Shown: positions 1 through 7,309 of the stretch, piece by piece | Layout of the letters: each line of letters opens with the position of its first letter | How positions within the stretch are numbered: the stretch's first letter is position 1 | Assembly: GCA_002499325.1 (NCBI GenBank) | Contig: DALC01000079.1 | Span: forward strand, 1 to 14,184 | Direction of reading: 5' to 3' | Length of the DNA: 14,184 nucleotides | DNA from: Euryarchaeota archaeon UBA538 | GTDB lineage: Archaea > Thermoplasmatota > Poseidoniia > Poseidoniales > Thalassarchaeaceae | Position numbers and translations under genes: made by a program | Notes under the pieces: model-generated | Told to the model about the DNA's origin: nothing | What the model saw: only the letters and a program-made list of their open reading frames with translations | Database searches by the model: none

Positions 1-1853
1 TACTGAGAGGTAACCCCTTTGATCTCAGGCCAATCGAAAGTGGTAGAGCTGAGTACCTAGTCGGACGGGATAGACTAATCGCTTCTTGGAGAGAACATAT
101 TATTTCACAATCACCAAGGATGTTACTACTTGTTGGAGAGAGGGGATCTGGACGTTCATCAGTTGTGAGAACTCTAGCTTCACAGACGAGAAGAAGTTTC
201 GTCGGCCAGTATTGGCCTACAACCGATCCCGTCAACGCAATCATTCATGAATTAGCAATTCATTTCTGTGGGTTTAGCTCATCGGGTTCAAATCAGAAAA
301 TGATAGATGATTTAGTCTCCAATCTGGAGGAGAGTTCCGGATCCCTCCCCGTGATATCTCTTGACTATCCATCAAATATAGAAATCTCCATGGTATTAAA
401 TTCAATATCTCCCATTCTTCAAAGACTGAGGGCACTAGTCATCGTAGTACTGACTCCCTCTCAATTGTCTTCTATCGATGAAGAAACTCTTGAGCTTTAT
501 GACAGGCCAGAATATACAACACATCTTTCTAAAGAACAAATCCAAGAGCTATCTAACAGACTCGTATCTAGGAAGGCAAGAGAGAAATGGATCATTGACG
601 ATACTTTACTATCAAGGATTCATGAATCTACCTCTGGAAACCCTAGAGATGTTATTCGAATTTTGAGGGATCTCATTGATGAGAGAAGGGATGTTGGCGC
701 ACATGGGGCACTAGAGAGACTAATGCGTTGGAAAATTACCAATGATTCCAGTGACAAGGATGTCAAGGATGCTCAAAATAAAATTTTATTTTCGGATGAA
801 TCTCAAGGTCATATCGCTGAAGAGAAAGATCAATTATCCGTAGATGAGCCTCTCCAAACCCGTGATTTCAAACCACAATCGACCGATTCTGATAGTGATG
901 AATCAATCCAAGACGTTACTAGATACATCGAAGATAAAGAAAATAACCTTCCCGGCGAAGAGCTTGAAGAATACCACCTCAATTTCCAATCAGAAACAGG
1001 TGAAAGTCAAGTGAATACTGAGGAGATCTCTGAAGATCCGGATGACCTATGGGAGAGTGAAACAGGAACCGATATGGAAGAAATGCCTGTAGAAAGTGAT
1101 GCTGAGCAAGGGACATTGGATGATTTCATCTACCTGCAACCGGGTACAGAGCCTCCAATGTTTCATTCAGGAAGTGGTTTCAAAGGCCTTGCCCATAGAT
1201 CAAAATTAGCCCAAAGCCAACAGCCCAGTGAGAAAGAAGATACTCCAATCATAGAGTCAGTATCTGAGATTTCACCTCTGTGGGAGGGAGACAAGATAGA
1301 CATTGAAAGGAATCAACCAGAAAACAATATTCCAACAATTAGTAATATCGAGACAGAGTGGGAAATAGAAGACTCGCAACTTCCAGAAAAAGAAACCTCT
1401 AGTGTCATTTCTACTGATTCCGCTCATTGGTCAGTCGAGCCTTCAATGACCTCTTCTTTGCCTGTTTTCGAGGATCATGGAACTGATATTATTGATACTC
1501 CATTCGGTATCGAAGACGCTCCTGTTCCACCAAGTGATATTATCGAAAATAAACATGAAAATCCCCTTAGGGAAAACTTCCGTCCAACTACTACATGGGA
1601 GCCGGACAATCCTTTTGATGAAGAGAGGAGTATATACCTTAATGAAGCTGAAATGCTAGTGATATCTACGGCTTCAGAGAGAGAAATTTCCCCCTCAGAT
1701 GCAGAACTACAGGCCAGGCTCGAGGTAGGAAGACCTCGCCTTTCTCAGATATACAACGGACTATACAAGTCCGGTTACCTTTCTGTCAGGAAGCAAGGAA
1801 GAAAGAGACTGTTCAAAATCACAGAAGCGGCACAGAAACTAGTGGAGGCATAA
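1..1853 (+). CDS. AAA-like ATPase with long acidic linker and C-terminal winged helix (5' partial)
   Basis: The reading frame is open from the window edge (first full codon at base 3), so the first ATG at 120 is probably internal: the residues before it (NPFD, then YLVGRDRL) look like the usual start of an Orc1/Cdc6- or STAND-like AAA domain. Counting from the ATG at 120, a P-loop-like GERGSGRSS lies at residues 6-14, a Walker B-like strand VISLD at 78-82, a sensor 1-like strand near 108-113 and a sensor 2-like GNPRDVIRIL at 173-182. Residues about 205-505 form a low-complexity, strongly acidic, probably disordered linker. Residues about 507-577 look like a winged helix ending in a basic wing (RKQGRKRLF), so DNA binding is likely. 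The Walker A lysine is Arg and no Glu follows the Walker B Asp, so ATP hydrolysis is doubtful. DUF357 follows after 1 nt. Family membership is by motif only; the exact role is unknown. Confidence 0.75.
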   Translation, partial: LRGNPFDLRPIESGRAEYLVGRDRLIASWREHIISQSPRMLLLVGERGSGRSSVVRTLASQTRRSFVGQYWPTTDPVNAIIHELAIHFCGFSSSGSNQKMIDDLVSNLEESSGSLPVISLDYPSNIEISMVLNSISPILQRLRALVIVVLTPSQLSSIDEETLELYDRPEYTTHLSKEQIQELSNRLVSRKAREKWIIDDTLLSRIHESTSGNPRDVIRILRDLIDERRDVGAHGALERLMRWKITNDSSDKDVKDAQNKILFSDESQGHIAEEKDQLSVDEPLQTRDFKPQSTDSDSDESIQDVTRYIEDKENNLPGEELEEYHLNFQSETGESQVNTEEISEDPDDLWESETGTDMEEMPVESDAEQGTLDDFIYLQPGTEPPMFHSGSGFKGLAHRSKLAQSQQPSEKEDTPIIESVSEISPLWEGDKIDIERNQPENNIPTISNIETEWEIEDSQLPEKETSSVISTDSAHWSVEPSMTSSLPVFEDHGTDIIDTPFGIEDAPVPPSDIIENKHENPLRENFRPTTTWEPDNPFDEERSIYLNEAEMLVISTASEREISPSDAELQARLEVGRPRLSQIYNGLYKSGYLSVRKQGRKRLFKITEAAQKLVEA

Positions 1854-1854
1854 T

Positions 1855-2148
1855 ATGGATGAAGACGTATTAATTACGGAAGATAGAGTAAAGAAATATA
1901 TCTCAATCACTCTTCAAGCAAGGAATAAGGCCACACCAAATAATCTTAGCAAGGAGGACCTGGAAAAATTAGACTCAATGATGAGGATGTGCGATGACTA
2001 CTACTCAGATGCGAAGTACTTCCTTGAGAAAGGTGATTTAGTCCGGGCATTCGGAGCGATAAACTACTCGCATGCATGGATTGACGCAGCAGTAAAGATC
2101 GGCCTTATGGATGGGCATGGAGATGATGTTCTATTCACTCTTCCCTAA
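1855..2148 (+). CDS. DUF357 family protein
   Basis: A 97-residue protein matching the archaeal DUF357 family by its signature around residues 54-84 (KYFLEKGDLVRAFGAINY, then HAWIDA and KIG). The family is small, helical, soluble and of unknown function; nothing in the sequence points to a catalytic site. The ATG follows the stop of the upstream ATPase-like gene after one base, and an SD site GGAGG (1844-1848) sits at the end of that gene, so the two are almost certainly co-translated and may act together. Its TAA stop overlaps the TAG stop of the convergent PIN gene. Family assignment is from recognised motifs; function is not known. Confidence 0.85.
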   Translation: MDEDVLITEDRVKKYISITLQARNKATPNNLSKEDLEKLDSMMRMCDDYYSDAKYFLEKGDLVRAFGAINYSHAWIDAAVKIGLMDGHGDDVLFTLP

Positions 2149-2510
2149 TCAACAAGGCGTAGCATTCTATCTGATACTACTTCGATATAGGAGCAACCAG
2201 ACTCAGATAGTTTTTCCTTCAATCTAGTATCAACCGTGAGTACTGGCCAGTTATTCATCTTTGAAAGCCGTAGGAGCATCATGTCAGTGTGCTTCTCCCC
2301 AGGGGGATCATCCATCATATCTGAGCGACTCTTCAAGAGTCCGAGGAGAAGCCCCCTCTTGCCCCTTGATAGGCCATCCAGCTCTTTCCAGACACTATCA
2401 ATTACTATCAAATCCGGCTTTCCAATGACATTGGACATCGCAGAATCCAAGTTCAACCCTGACTTGACCAATGCAATCCAGCCACAGGTATCGACGAGAA
2501 CTCCCGCCAA
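2145..2510 (-). CDS. PIN-domain RNase (Fcf1/VapC-like)
   Basis: A 121-residue single PIN domain. The acidic residues expected to hold the catalytic metal are D7 (LVDTCGWIAL), E43 (DSVWKELDGL), D76 (HTDMMLL) and D94 (LTVDTRL). The start is TTG: the preceding codon in frame is TAA, no ATG or GTG lies near, and an SD site AAAGGGTGAT (2514-2523) sits at proper spacing. The gene begins 4 nt after the aIF2 gamma stop. A PIN-domain gene behind rps6e and aIF2 gamma is a recurring archaeal arrangement, and such proteins are thought to be rRNA-processing nucleases of the Fcf1/Utp24 type. No antitoxin gene is adjacent, which argues against a VapBC toxin. Nuclease class is well supported; the rRNA role is inferred from context. 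Confidence 0.85.
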   Translation of the reverse strand: MAGVLVDTCGWIALVKSGLNLDSAMSNVIGKPDLIVIDSVWKELDGLSRGKRGLLLGLLKSRSDMMDDPPGEKHTDMMLLRLSKMNNWPVLTVDTRLKEKLSESGCSYIEVVSDRMLRLVD

Positions 2511-2513
2511 TTA

Positions 2514-2523
2514 ATCACCCTTT
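2514..2523 (-). promoter_or_regulatory. SD site of the PIN gene, overlapping the aIF2 gamma stop
   Basis: Read on the minus strand this is AAAGGGTGAT, followed by TAA and the TTG start of the PIN gene. The TGA stop of aIF2 gamma (2515-2517) lies inside the site, so ribosomes ending aIF2 gamma are placed to restart on the PIN gene. It decides the TTG start. Confidence 0.65.
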
Positions 2524-3756
2524 GATAGTTCCATGGCCTATCAGTCTCCATCTGGCGCCTACTCTTCTAGATAGTGTGATCCTGCTTCCTTTCTTCGCGC
2601 ATATTGGCAACCTCAGTGCTAGCCTAGCTTCTCCCTTCTTGGAGGACGAGACAGTTCCAACACTGGTAGCAGTAGCAGAGTTTACCATAAGCATCTCATT
2701 CGTTTGTAGTGGCTTTACCACGCCTTCTTCGCCTTCTCCTCCAGAGACCATCTTATCTAAAAGCTCCAATTCAAGGTCCAAGGATTCCCAGACAGGAGGC
2801 AACTCTCCCTCCTTCGCCATCACTTGTCCCGAGAGGTCATCTGCCTTCGTTGACATCGGGTCCATGGGGGTAGCTATTCCACAAAGTCCACCAGCATGAG
2901 CCGATTGAAGATCCAGTCCACCAGCTTGGATATTTTCTATTGTGGTCTTCAAAGGCTCCCATCTAGTTTTATTTCCCTCTGAAATCCTTCTTCCGGGAGC
3001 GATTAGAATGGAGTCTCCGACACTAAAAGACCCCTCGACAATACTGCCACCTATTATTCCCCCTCTAAGTTTATTCGGCCTCGAACCGGGCCTATTGACA
3101 TCGAAAGAGCGCGCTACATACATCAGGCCCTTATCCTCAGAGTCTAGAGAGGGGCTAGGAATCGTATCCTCTATGGCCTGAATCAACATGTCCAGATTAA
3201 CATCATGATGTGCTGAAACAGGAACTATCGGAGACCCCTCTGCTATCGTACCTTCTATGAAAGAAAGTATTTCTTGGTAGGACTCAATCGCACGCTCTTT
3301 ACTTACGATATCGACCTTATTCTGTACTACGACTATGTTTTCTATACCAGCAATCTGTAAGGCGGCCAAATGCTCTCTAGTCTGCGCTTGGGGACATGTC
3401 TCATTAGCGGCCACCAACAGTAAGGCACCATCCATTATAGCTGCACCTGAAATCATGACGGCCATCAGAGTCTCGTGTCCTGGCGCATCCACAAACGAAA
3501 TAACTCTTAGAAGATCACTCTCGGAGTCTTCTCCTCCATCTGGATTCTTTCCTCTGGCATAGTATTCTCCTTCTTTATTCTTGTAAAATGCAGTATCTGC
3601 GTATCCAAGTTTTATGCTGATTCCACGTTTCCTCTCTTCGGAATGAGTATCTGTCCAAGTGCCAGAAAGAGCCTGTGTCAGAGTAGTCTTTCCGTGGTCA
3701 ACGTGTCCGACCATTCCAATGTTTACTTCCGGCTGACTAGGTAGATCACTTGTCAG
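2515..3756 (-). CDS. eif2g: Translation initiation factor aIF2 subunit gamma
   Basis: GTPase core of aIF2, which carries Met-tRNAi to the small ribosomal subunit. Counting from the first ATG (3714): G1 GHVDHGKT at 3-10, switch 1 region RKRGISIKLGY, G3 DAPGHE at 76-81, G4 NKVD at 132-135, then the two beta-barrel domains ending in GARWRLIGHGTI. That ATG would cut off the first beta strand: the family motif QPEVNIG is encoded directly upstream in frame, and the only plausible start after the in-frame TAG (3757-3759) is CTG at 3754-3756. Starting there gives 413 residues, the usual family length, with an SD site at normal distance. The four cysteines of the zinc knuckle found in many archaeal homologues are absent. 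It sits in the order rps6e, aIF2 gamma, PIN, typical of archaea. Identity is certain; the CTG start is inferred. Confidence 0.95.
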   Translation of the reverse strand: MTSDLPSQPEVNIGMVGHVDHGKTTLTQALSGTWTDTHSEERKRGISIKLGYADTAFYKNKEGEYYARGKNPDGGEDSESDLLRVISFVDAPGHETLMAVMISGAAIMDGALLLVAANETCPQAQTREHLAALQIAGIENIVVVQNKVDIVSKERAIESYQEILSFIEGTIAEGSPIVPVSAHHDVNLDMLIQAIEDTIPSPSLDSEDKGLMYVARSFDVNRPGSRPNKLRGGIIGGSIVEGSFSVGDSILIAPGRRISEGNKTRWEPLKTTIENIQAGGLDLQSAHAGGLCGIATPMDPMSTKADDLSGQVMAKEGELPPVWESLDLELELLDKMVSGGEGEEGVVKPLQTNEMLMVNSATATSVGTVSSSKKGEARLALRLPICAKKGSRITLSRRVGARWRLIGHGTIKG

Positions 3757-3760
3757 CTAG

Positions 3761-3769
3761 ACCATCTCC
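3761..3769 (-). promoter_or_regulatory. SD site for the aIF2 gamma CTG start
   Basis: The minus strand reads GGAGATGGT, agreeing with the ideal GGAGGTGATC at most positions. The distance from GGAG to the CTG (9 nt) is close to that from GGAG to the TTG start of gyrA in this window (10 nt). It is much too far from the ATG at 3714 to serve it, so it favours initiation at CTG. Confidence 0.6.
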
Positions 3770-3775
3770 AACTAT

Positions 3776-4270
3776 TCACTCCTCTTCACCAGAGGACTGA
3801 TCCGCAGGAACTTCTTCTTCGATACCAAATATGACGCCAAGAGGCCTTTTCCCAGCCTCAACTATCTTCAGGTTAATCTGCCTAGTCTCCTGCCCTATTA
3901 CGTTACCACGAAGGTTCCTCCTCCTTCTTAGCCCATCATACTTGTAGCGGTAGATCTTGCCCTTCTTGTTGACTTTCTTATCTCCCTTGTAACCTATCCC
4001 AGCGGTGATCAGCACTGACTTTACTCCACTACCATCAAGATCTGGGCGCATAGGCCTTCCTGTTAGATCCGATCCTCCAGTGATTTCCAGGCGATATCCA
4101 GTCAGCGATTGGTCGCCTTCTCCGATAAACATCCCATCTACCGAATCGCCTATCTTTTTTCCAAGGAAATGATTGTAATTAGAACCAGTTATTTCAACCG
4201 AGAAGGCACGCCCTCCATACTTTGGATTAGTATCGTTAACGACTGCCTTGAATGACTGTTCGCCTGCCAT
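3776..4270 (-). CDS. rps6e: 30S ribosomal protein S6e (eS6)
   Basis: A 164-residue protein with clear eS6 features: an N-terminal FKAVVND segment, the conserved GGSDLTGRPMRPDL stretch near residues 65-78, a basic centre (GLRRRRNLRGN) and QINLKI. Archaeal eS6 is short because it lacks the long phosphorylated eukaryotic tail. Here a short acidic tail (EEEVPADQSSGEEE) follows, typical of acidified surface proteins. The ATG at 4268-4270 has AAGGTG 5 nt upstream. It heads the operon with aIF2 gamma (19 nt between its stop and the CTG) and the PIN gene. A TATA-like site lies about 40 nt upstream. Component of the small ribosomal subunit. Confidence 0.96.
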   Translation of the reverse strand: MAGEQSFKAVVNDTNPKYGGRAFSVEITGSNYNHFLGKKIGDSVDGMFIGEGDQSLTGYRLEITGGSDLTGRPMRPDLDGSGVKSVLITAGIGYKGDKKVNKKGKIYRYKYDGLRRRRNLRGNVIGQETRQINLKIVEAGKRPLGVIFGIEEEVPADQSSGEEE

Positions 4271-4305
4271 ATTTACACCTTGGACGGCAACCCGACATGA
4301 GGCCC

Positions 4306-4312
4306 CTATAAG
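4306..4312 (-). promoter_or_regulatory. Candidate TATA box for the rps6e operon
   Basis: In the 71-base gap between orc1/cdc6 and rps6e the minus strand reads CTTATAG, about 36-42 bases before the rps6e ATG. Transcription starting about 25 bases downstream would give a leader of roughly 12-15 nt holding the AAGGTG ribosome site. It is weaker than the rpl10e TATA box, so read-through from orc1/cdc6 is also possible. I see no poly-T terminator in this gap. Confidence 0.4.
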
Positions 4313-4341
4313 AGCGGTTCGGAAGTAATGATAAATCGCCT

Positions 4342-5550
4342 CTACCGCCTAGTGAACTCTTCTTCAATCCTACTTCCTATCGTTGAAGGTGCGGTATTGG
4401 TCATTGTAATGTATGTAGTTCTGCCCCTGCCAACTGAAGTATTGGTTGATCGAGCCTCCAACAAACCTTCCTTTTCCAGTGCCTTTAGATGTTTCCAAAA
4501 TGTCGTGTAGCTCCTTGGTTTTATCTCAAATTCCTCACAGACCACTTCATACAACTTCCTAGCATCTCCACTTGATATCTCCTCTTCCTTGCGTAATCTT
4601 CTGCATATCCCGAGAAGTACAAGTTTCTGATGGGCACTAAGGGAGTCAATCTGGCTTGGCTCAACAGAAGCAGACCTTATGGTACTCGGCATTACATCAC
4701 TCAACGCCACCTCTCCTCTTCCGTCCATCTCCGCCCTCCTCACCGCGGCCTCAAGAAGCTCGATAGCTAATCTGGCATCGCCAGTGCTCTCTGCAAACCT
4801 TCCTATCTTCTCAAAGATATCATCGCTCACAGATCCGGATCTACAAGATGCCTCATATCTCTGCTTAGAAATTCCAATCAAGCCATCATAACCATAAGGC
4901 TCCAGCTTCAGTACGTTACTCTCCCCTAGTCTCGAGATTATTGCCGGCTCCATCATACCCATCAGTGCCAAGTCCTGACTAACTAGAATCAGGGAGATAG
5001 TTCCTTGCCCACCCTGTCCTTCATCGATCCGCAGTAGTTTGTAGATTAGATCGCTATTATCTCTCCTGATGAGGACATCAACCTCGTCCAACACCAATAT
5101 CATATGGAGCCCCCTAGATCGAATATTCCTCCTTATCGACTGAATGATTTCTCCAGAGCTAAATCCTCTCTCAGGATGCCGGGAGTCCAAAGACAGTGCA
5201 ATTTGTTGTAAGACCTGATTCGTAGAGGGATGATTACGACAATTAACATGAGAGAGAGCCATCTTTCTAACCCCATCCAACTCTCTGACTACATCCTCTC
5301 CAAATCTTCTAGTTAGTACGGTTTTCCCCGTTCCAACATGTCCTATGACAACCGCGCGACCACTCACTCCCTCATTGCCTATTCCCATGAACATCGAGGC
5401 TAAAATGCCTAGTTCATTGTCCCTGCCTACAAGACTTGGAGGGGTCCAATCGAATGAAAGTGGGCCCCTGTCGACAAGTATCTTGCCGGCACCGATACTG
5501 TCAAGGTAGTCTGCCATCAAACTACACGCGCTAACATCGTTATTAGACAT
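4342..5550 (-). CDS. cdc6: Orc1/Cdc6 replication initiation ATPase
   Basis: A 402-residue AAA+ protein with the archaeal Orc1/Cdc6 layout. It binds origin DNA and helps load the MCM helicase. Visible are an N-terminal LVGRDNEL motif (40-47), Walker A GHVGTGKT (70-77), Walker B LVLDEVD (152-158), sensor 1 region LVSQDL (189-194), a likely arginine finger in IISRLGES (R207), sensor 2 GDARLAIELL (257-266) and a C-terminal winged helix (about 300-402) with a basic wing near RGRTT. Sensor 1 normally carries Asn in SND; here it is Gln. The ATG at 5548-5550 lacks a good SD site, so the message may be leaderless or coupled to dph2, whose stop is 55 nt upstream. No convincing origin repeat flanks it. 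Identity is firm from motif order. Confidence 0.93.
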   Translation of the reverse strand: MSNNDVSACSLMADYLDSIGAGKILVDRGPLSFDWTPPSLVGRDNELGILASMFMGIGNEGVSGRAVVIGHVGTGKTVLTRRFGEDVVRELDGVRKMALSHVNCRNHPSTNQVLQQIALSLDSRHPERGFSSGEIIQSIRRNIRSRGLHMILVLDEVDVLIRRDNSDLIYKLLRIDEGQGGQGTISLILVSQDLALMGMMEPAIISRLGESNVLKLEPYGYDGLIGISKQRYEASCRSGSVSDDIFEKIGRFAESTGDARLAIELLEAAVRRAEMDGRGEVALSDVMPSTIRSASVEPSQIDSLSAHQKLVLLGICRRLRKEEEISSGDARKLYEVVCEEFEIKPRSYTTFWKHLKALEKEGLLEARSTNTSVGRGRTTYITMTNTAPSTIGSRIEEEFTRR

Positions 5551-5605
5551 ATTCAGGGGAAATTGGAAATTGACTACACATCATGTCGATATCTCAATCG
5601 CCAAA

Positions 5606-6712
5606 TCACGGAATCTCATCAAATTGGTAACCGTTTTCCCACTTCTTTTCACCCAAGGCAACTTCAAGCTCATATGGAGTTACCAACGGCTTGTCATACC
5701 TTACTGAGTCATCAATGGCTATCCTCGGACACGCAGTATTCACGAACGCGTCAACCGGGTAGAAGTCTATCAGATCAGGACTCACGTGATCGAGTGCGAG
5801 TAAGTATCCCTTCTTACCATGCTTCTCGAGAATTCTTTTCATCCTAATTGCAAGGTTCCTCCTCATCTGCCCCGGCTTTTCCCCAATTAGAATTCCAAAA
5901 GTAGTAGCATTGTCTATTTCCATAATTAGCCCAAAACGTTGCCTTAGAATCCTTTCGATACGATCGAAAGACATCTCACTTGAGTCTCCAGTATAGGGGT
6001 CTAGAAGGGCCAAAGGCTTCCCTGTATGGAGAACCAAACCTATCGGATGAAAATCTCCAGAACCAAGGAACAGGTAATGCCCTATATTCTCATTATCTCC
6101 AGAATAATTGCAACCGAGAACCTGCCCAGGGAATGTTAGCCTATCTCCTCCAGTCGGTATTTCTACTTCGAACCCAGCTCTTTCCAACATTTCTTTGTAT
6201 TTTGGAAGTAGGTGTAGGTGTTGTATTGATCCTACAAGACCGAGTTTGGTCTCCTTTAGAGGGGAGAACCTACCTACCGCATCTAAGAAAATCTCCTGTG
6301 CCTCCTCCTCATCGAGATCATTCTTCCTTTCCGCTCCCTTCCTAGACTCGGCAATTGATAGATGGGCTCTAAGAATCGGCAAGACTCCTTCAATTTCTGG
6401 CTCGCCATCGTACGTCACCGAGATGAACTGCGTCGGCATCCCAGAGTCTATGTTCATCTGACTATGTCCCATATGTGCAACTAGCTCAACTCCCATCGCT
6501 CTCATCTTGTCATGTACTAAATCACAGGCACCATAGCAAGGGTCTGCCGCAAGAACAACCTTGGCATCTGAGTCATCTTCTATCTGATCCATCATTTCCA
6601 GAGCTTGCATTTTCAGGCCCTCTGGAACTTGTAATGCAATAAGGCGATGGTCATTCGATTTTATTCTCGTAACCAACTCATCGAGCTGAAAGTCATGTCT
6701 GTCTAAATCCAT
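5606..6712 (-). CDS. dph2: Diphthamide biosynthesis enzyme Dph2
   Basis: A 368-residue archaeal Dph1/Dph2 protein. The homodimer uses a 4Fe-4S cluster and S-adenosylmethionine to put a 3-amino-3-carboxypropyl group on the target histidine of elongation factor 2, the first step of diphthamide. The three cluster cysteines are recognisable, one per domain: C63 in CYGACDL, C201 in VLGCNYSG and C328 in NTACPRIAIDD. LQVPEGLK (27-34) is the usual family opening. The ATG lies 6 nt after the hpt stop, with GAGTGAT as a ribosome site across that stop. Length is slightly above the usual, with an acidic charged insert near 122-145 (DLDEEEAQE). Operon with rpl10e and hpt. Confidence 0.95.
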   Translation of the reverse strand: MDLDRHDFQLDELVTRIKSNDHRLIALQVPEGLKMQALEMMDQIEDDSDAKVVLAADPCYGACDLVHDKMRAMGVELVAHMGHSQMNIDSGMPTQFISVTYDGEPEIEGVLPILRAHLSIAESRKGAERKNDLDEEEAQEIFLDAVGRFSPLKETKLGLVGSIQHLHLLPKYKEMLERAGFEVEIPTGGDRLTFPGQVLGCNYSGDNENIGHYLFLGSGDFHPIGLVLHTGKPLALLDPYTGDSSEMSFDRIERILRQRFGLIMEIDNATTFGILIGEKPGQMRRNLAIRMKRILEKHGKKGYLLALDHVSPDLIDFYPVDAFVNTACPRIAIDDSVRYDKPLVTPYELEVALGEKKWENGYQFDEIP

Positions 6713-6718
6713 TAGTAA

Positions 6719-7297
6719 TCACTCAATAATCTCTACTTTCCCATCAACTATTTCTATCCTGGCTAGTGTCCTTATGGGCCACTCAGGTTTCTCTCTGGAG
6801 AGACGTTCGCGCCCATCCCCTTTCTCTATTGCGATAATAATATCCTGTAGCTTCGCCCCTATTCCTTCGATTGCCTCAAGAATTGGCTCTAATGTACCTC
6901 CTGTAGAGATGACATCATCCACAATAAGTATCCTTTCCCCGGGTTTGATATCGTTGACATATATGGTAGATTTTGAATATCCTGTGGAAACGTCAACTTT
7001 CACTTCCCCCTCCATTCCATAAGACCTCTTTCTGATAACAACAGTGGGTTTCCCCGATGCCTCGCCTACCGAGGCCAACAATGGCAAACCCATCGCCTCA
7101 ACACTGACTATGAGATCTATTTCCGACCAATCAACCATTGAGACAATGAGATCTCTTGTGGCACGAAGAACATCAGGGTCCATCCTCGGTATTCCATCTG
7201 AAATTGGATGTATAAAGTAGGGATACTCCCCTTTCCAAATAATCGGAGCGCCCCTTAGTGAATCCTGAAGTATGGCAAGGGGGTCGCCGGGCTCCAT
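6719..7297 (-). CDS. hpt: Hypoxanthine phosphoribosyltransferase, archaeal type
   Basis: A 192-residue type I phosphoribosyltransferase close to the methanogen Hpt family, which salvages hypoxanthine (and in some members guanine) with PRPP to give IMP or GMP. The PRPP-binding loop is ILIVDDVISTGGT (123-135). Family stretches include KGEYPYFIHPISDGIPRMDP (22-41), VEAMGLPL (66-73) and RKRSYGMEGEV (89-99). The order of motifs fits Hpt better than adenine or orotate transferases, though substrate choice cannot be proven from sequence. It starts 12 nt after the rpl10e stop with GAGG upstream and runs almost directly into dph2, so it belongs to the rpl10e operon. Confidence 0.85.
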   Translation of the reverse strand: MEPGDPLAILQDSLRGAPIIWKGEYPYFIHPISDGIPRMDPDVLRATRDLIVSMVDWSEIDLIVSVEAMGLPLLASVGEASGKPTVVIRKRSYGMEGEVKVDVSTGYSKSTIYVNDIKPGERILIVDDVISTGGTLEPILEAIEGIGAKLQDIIIAIEKGDGRERLSREKPEWPIRTLARIEIVDGKVEIIE

Positions 7298-7309
7298 TGC
7301 CCATCAACC

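Noticed and set aside
2145..2510. PIN gene as a toxin of a VapBC pair
   Set aside because: No small antitoxin gene lies upstream; the gene is coupled to aIF2 gamma in a conserved archaeal translation order.
2471..2899. Long open frames on the opposite strand of real genes, such as this one and those at 5980-6345 and 9081-9455
   Set aside because: They lie fully antisense to well-identified conserved genes, have no family resemblance and are rich in Ser, Pro and Leu as expected of antisense frames.
3712..3775. Frameshift at the start of aIF2 gamma
   Set aside because: An ATG at 3763-3765 runs in the same frame into TAG after two codons, so no shift joins it to the gene. The conserved N-terminal strand is intact in the main frame, so an unusual CTG start explains the data more simply.
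5551..5605. Replication origin beside orc1/cdc6
   Set aside because: The 55-base gap has TTTCC/GGGGAAA-like pieces, but no repeated, oriented origin-recognition boxes and no AT-rich unwinding stretch. The other flank (4271-4341) has none either.
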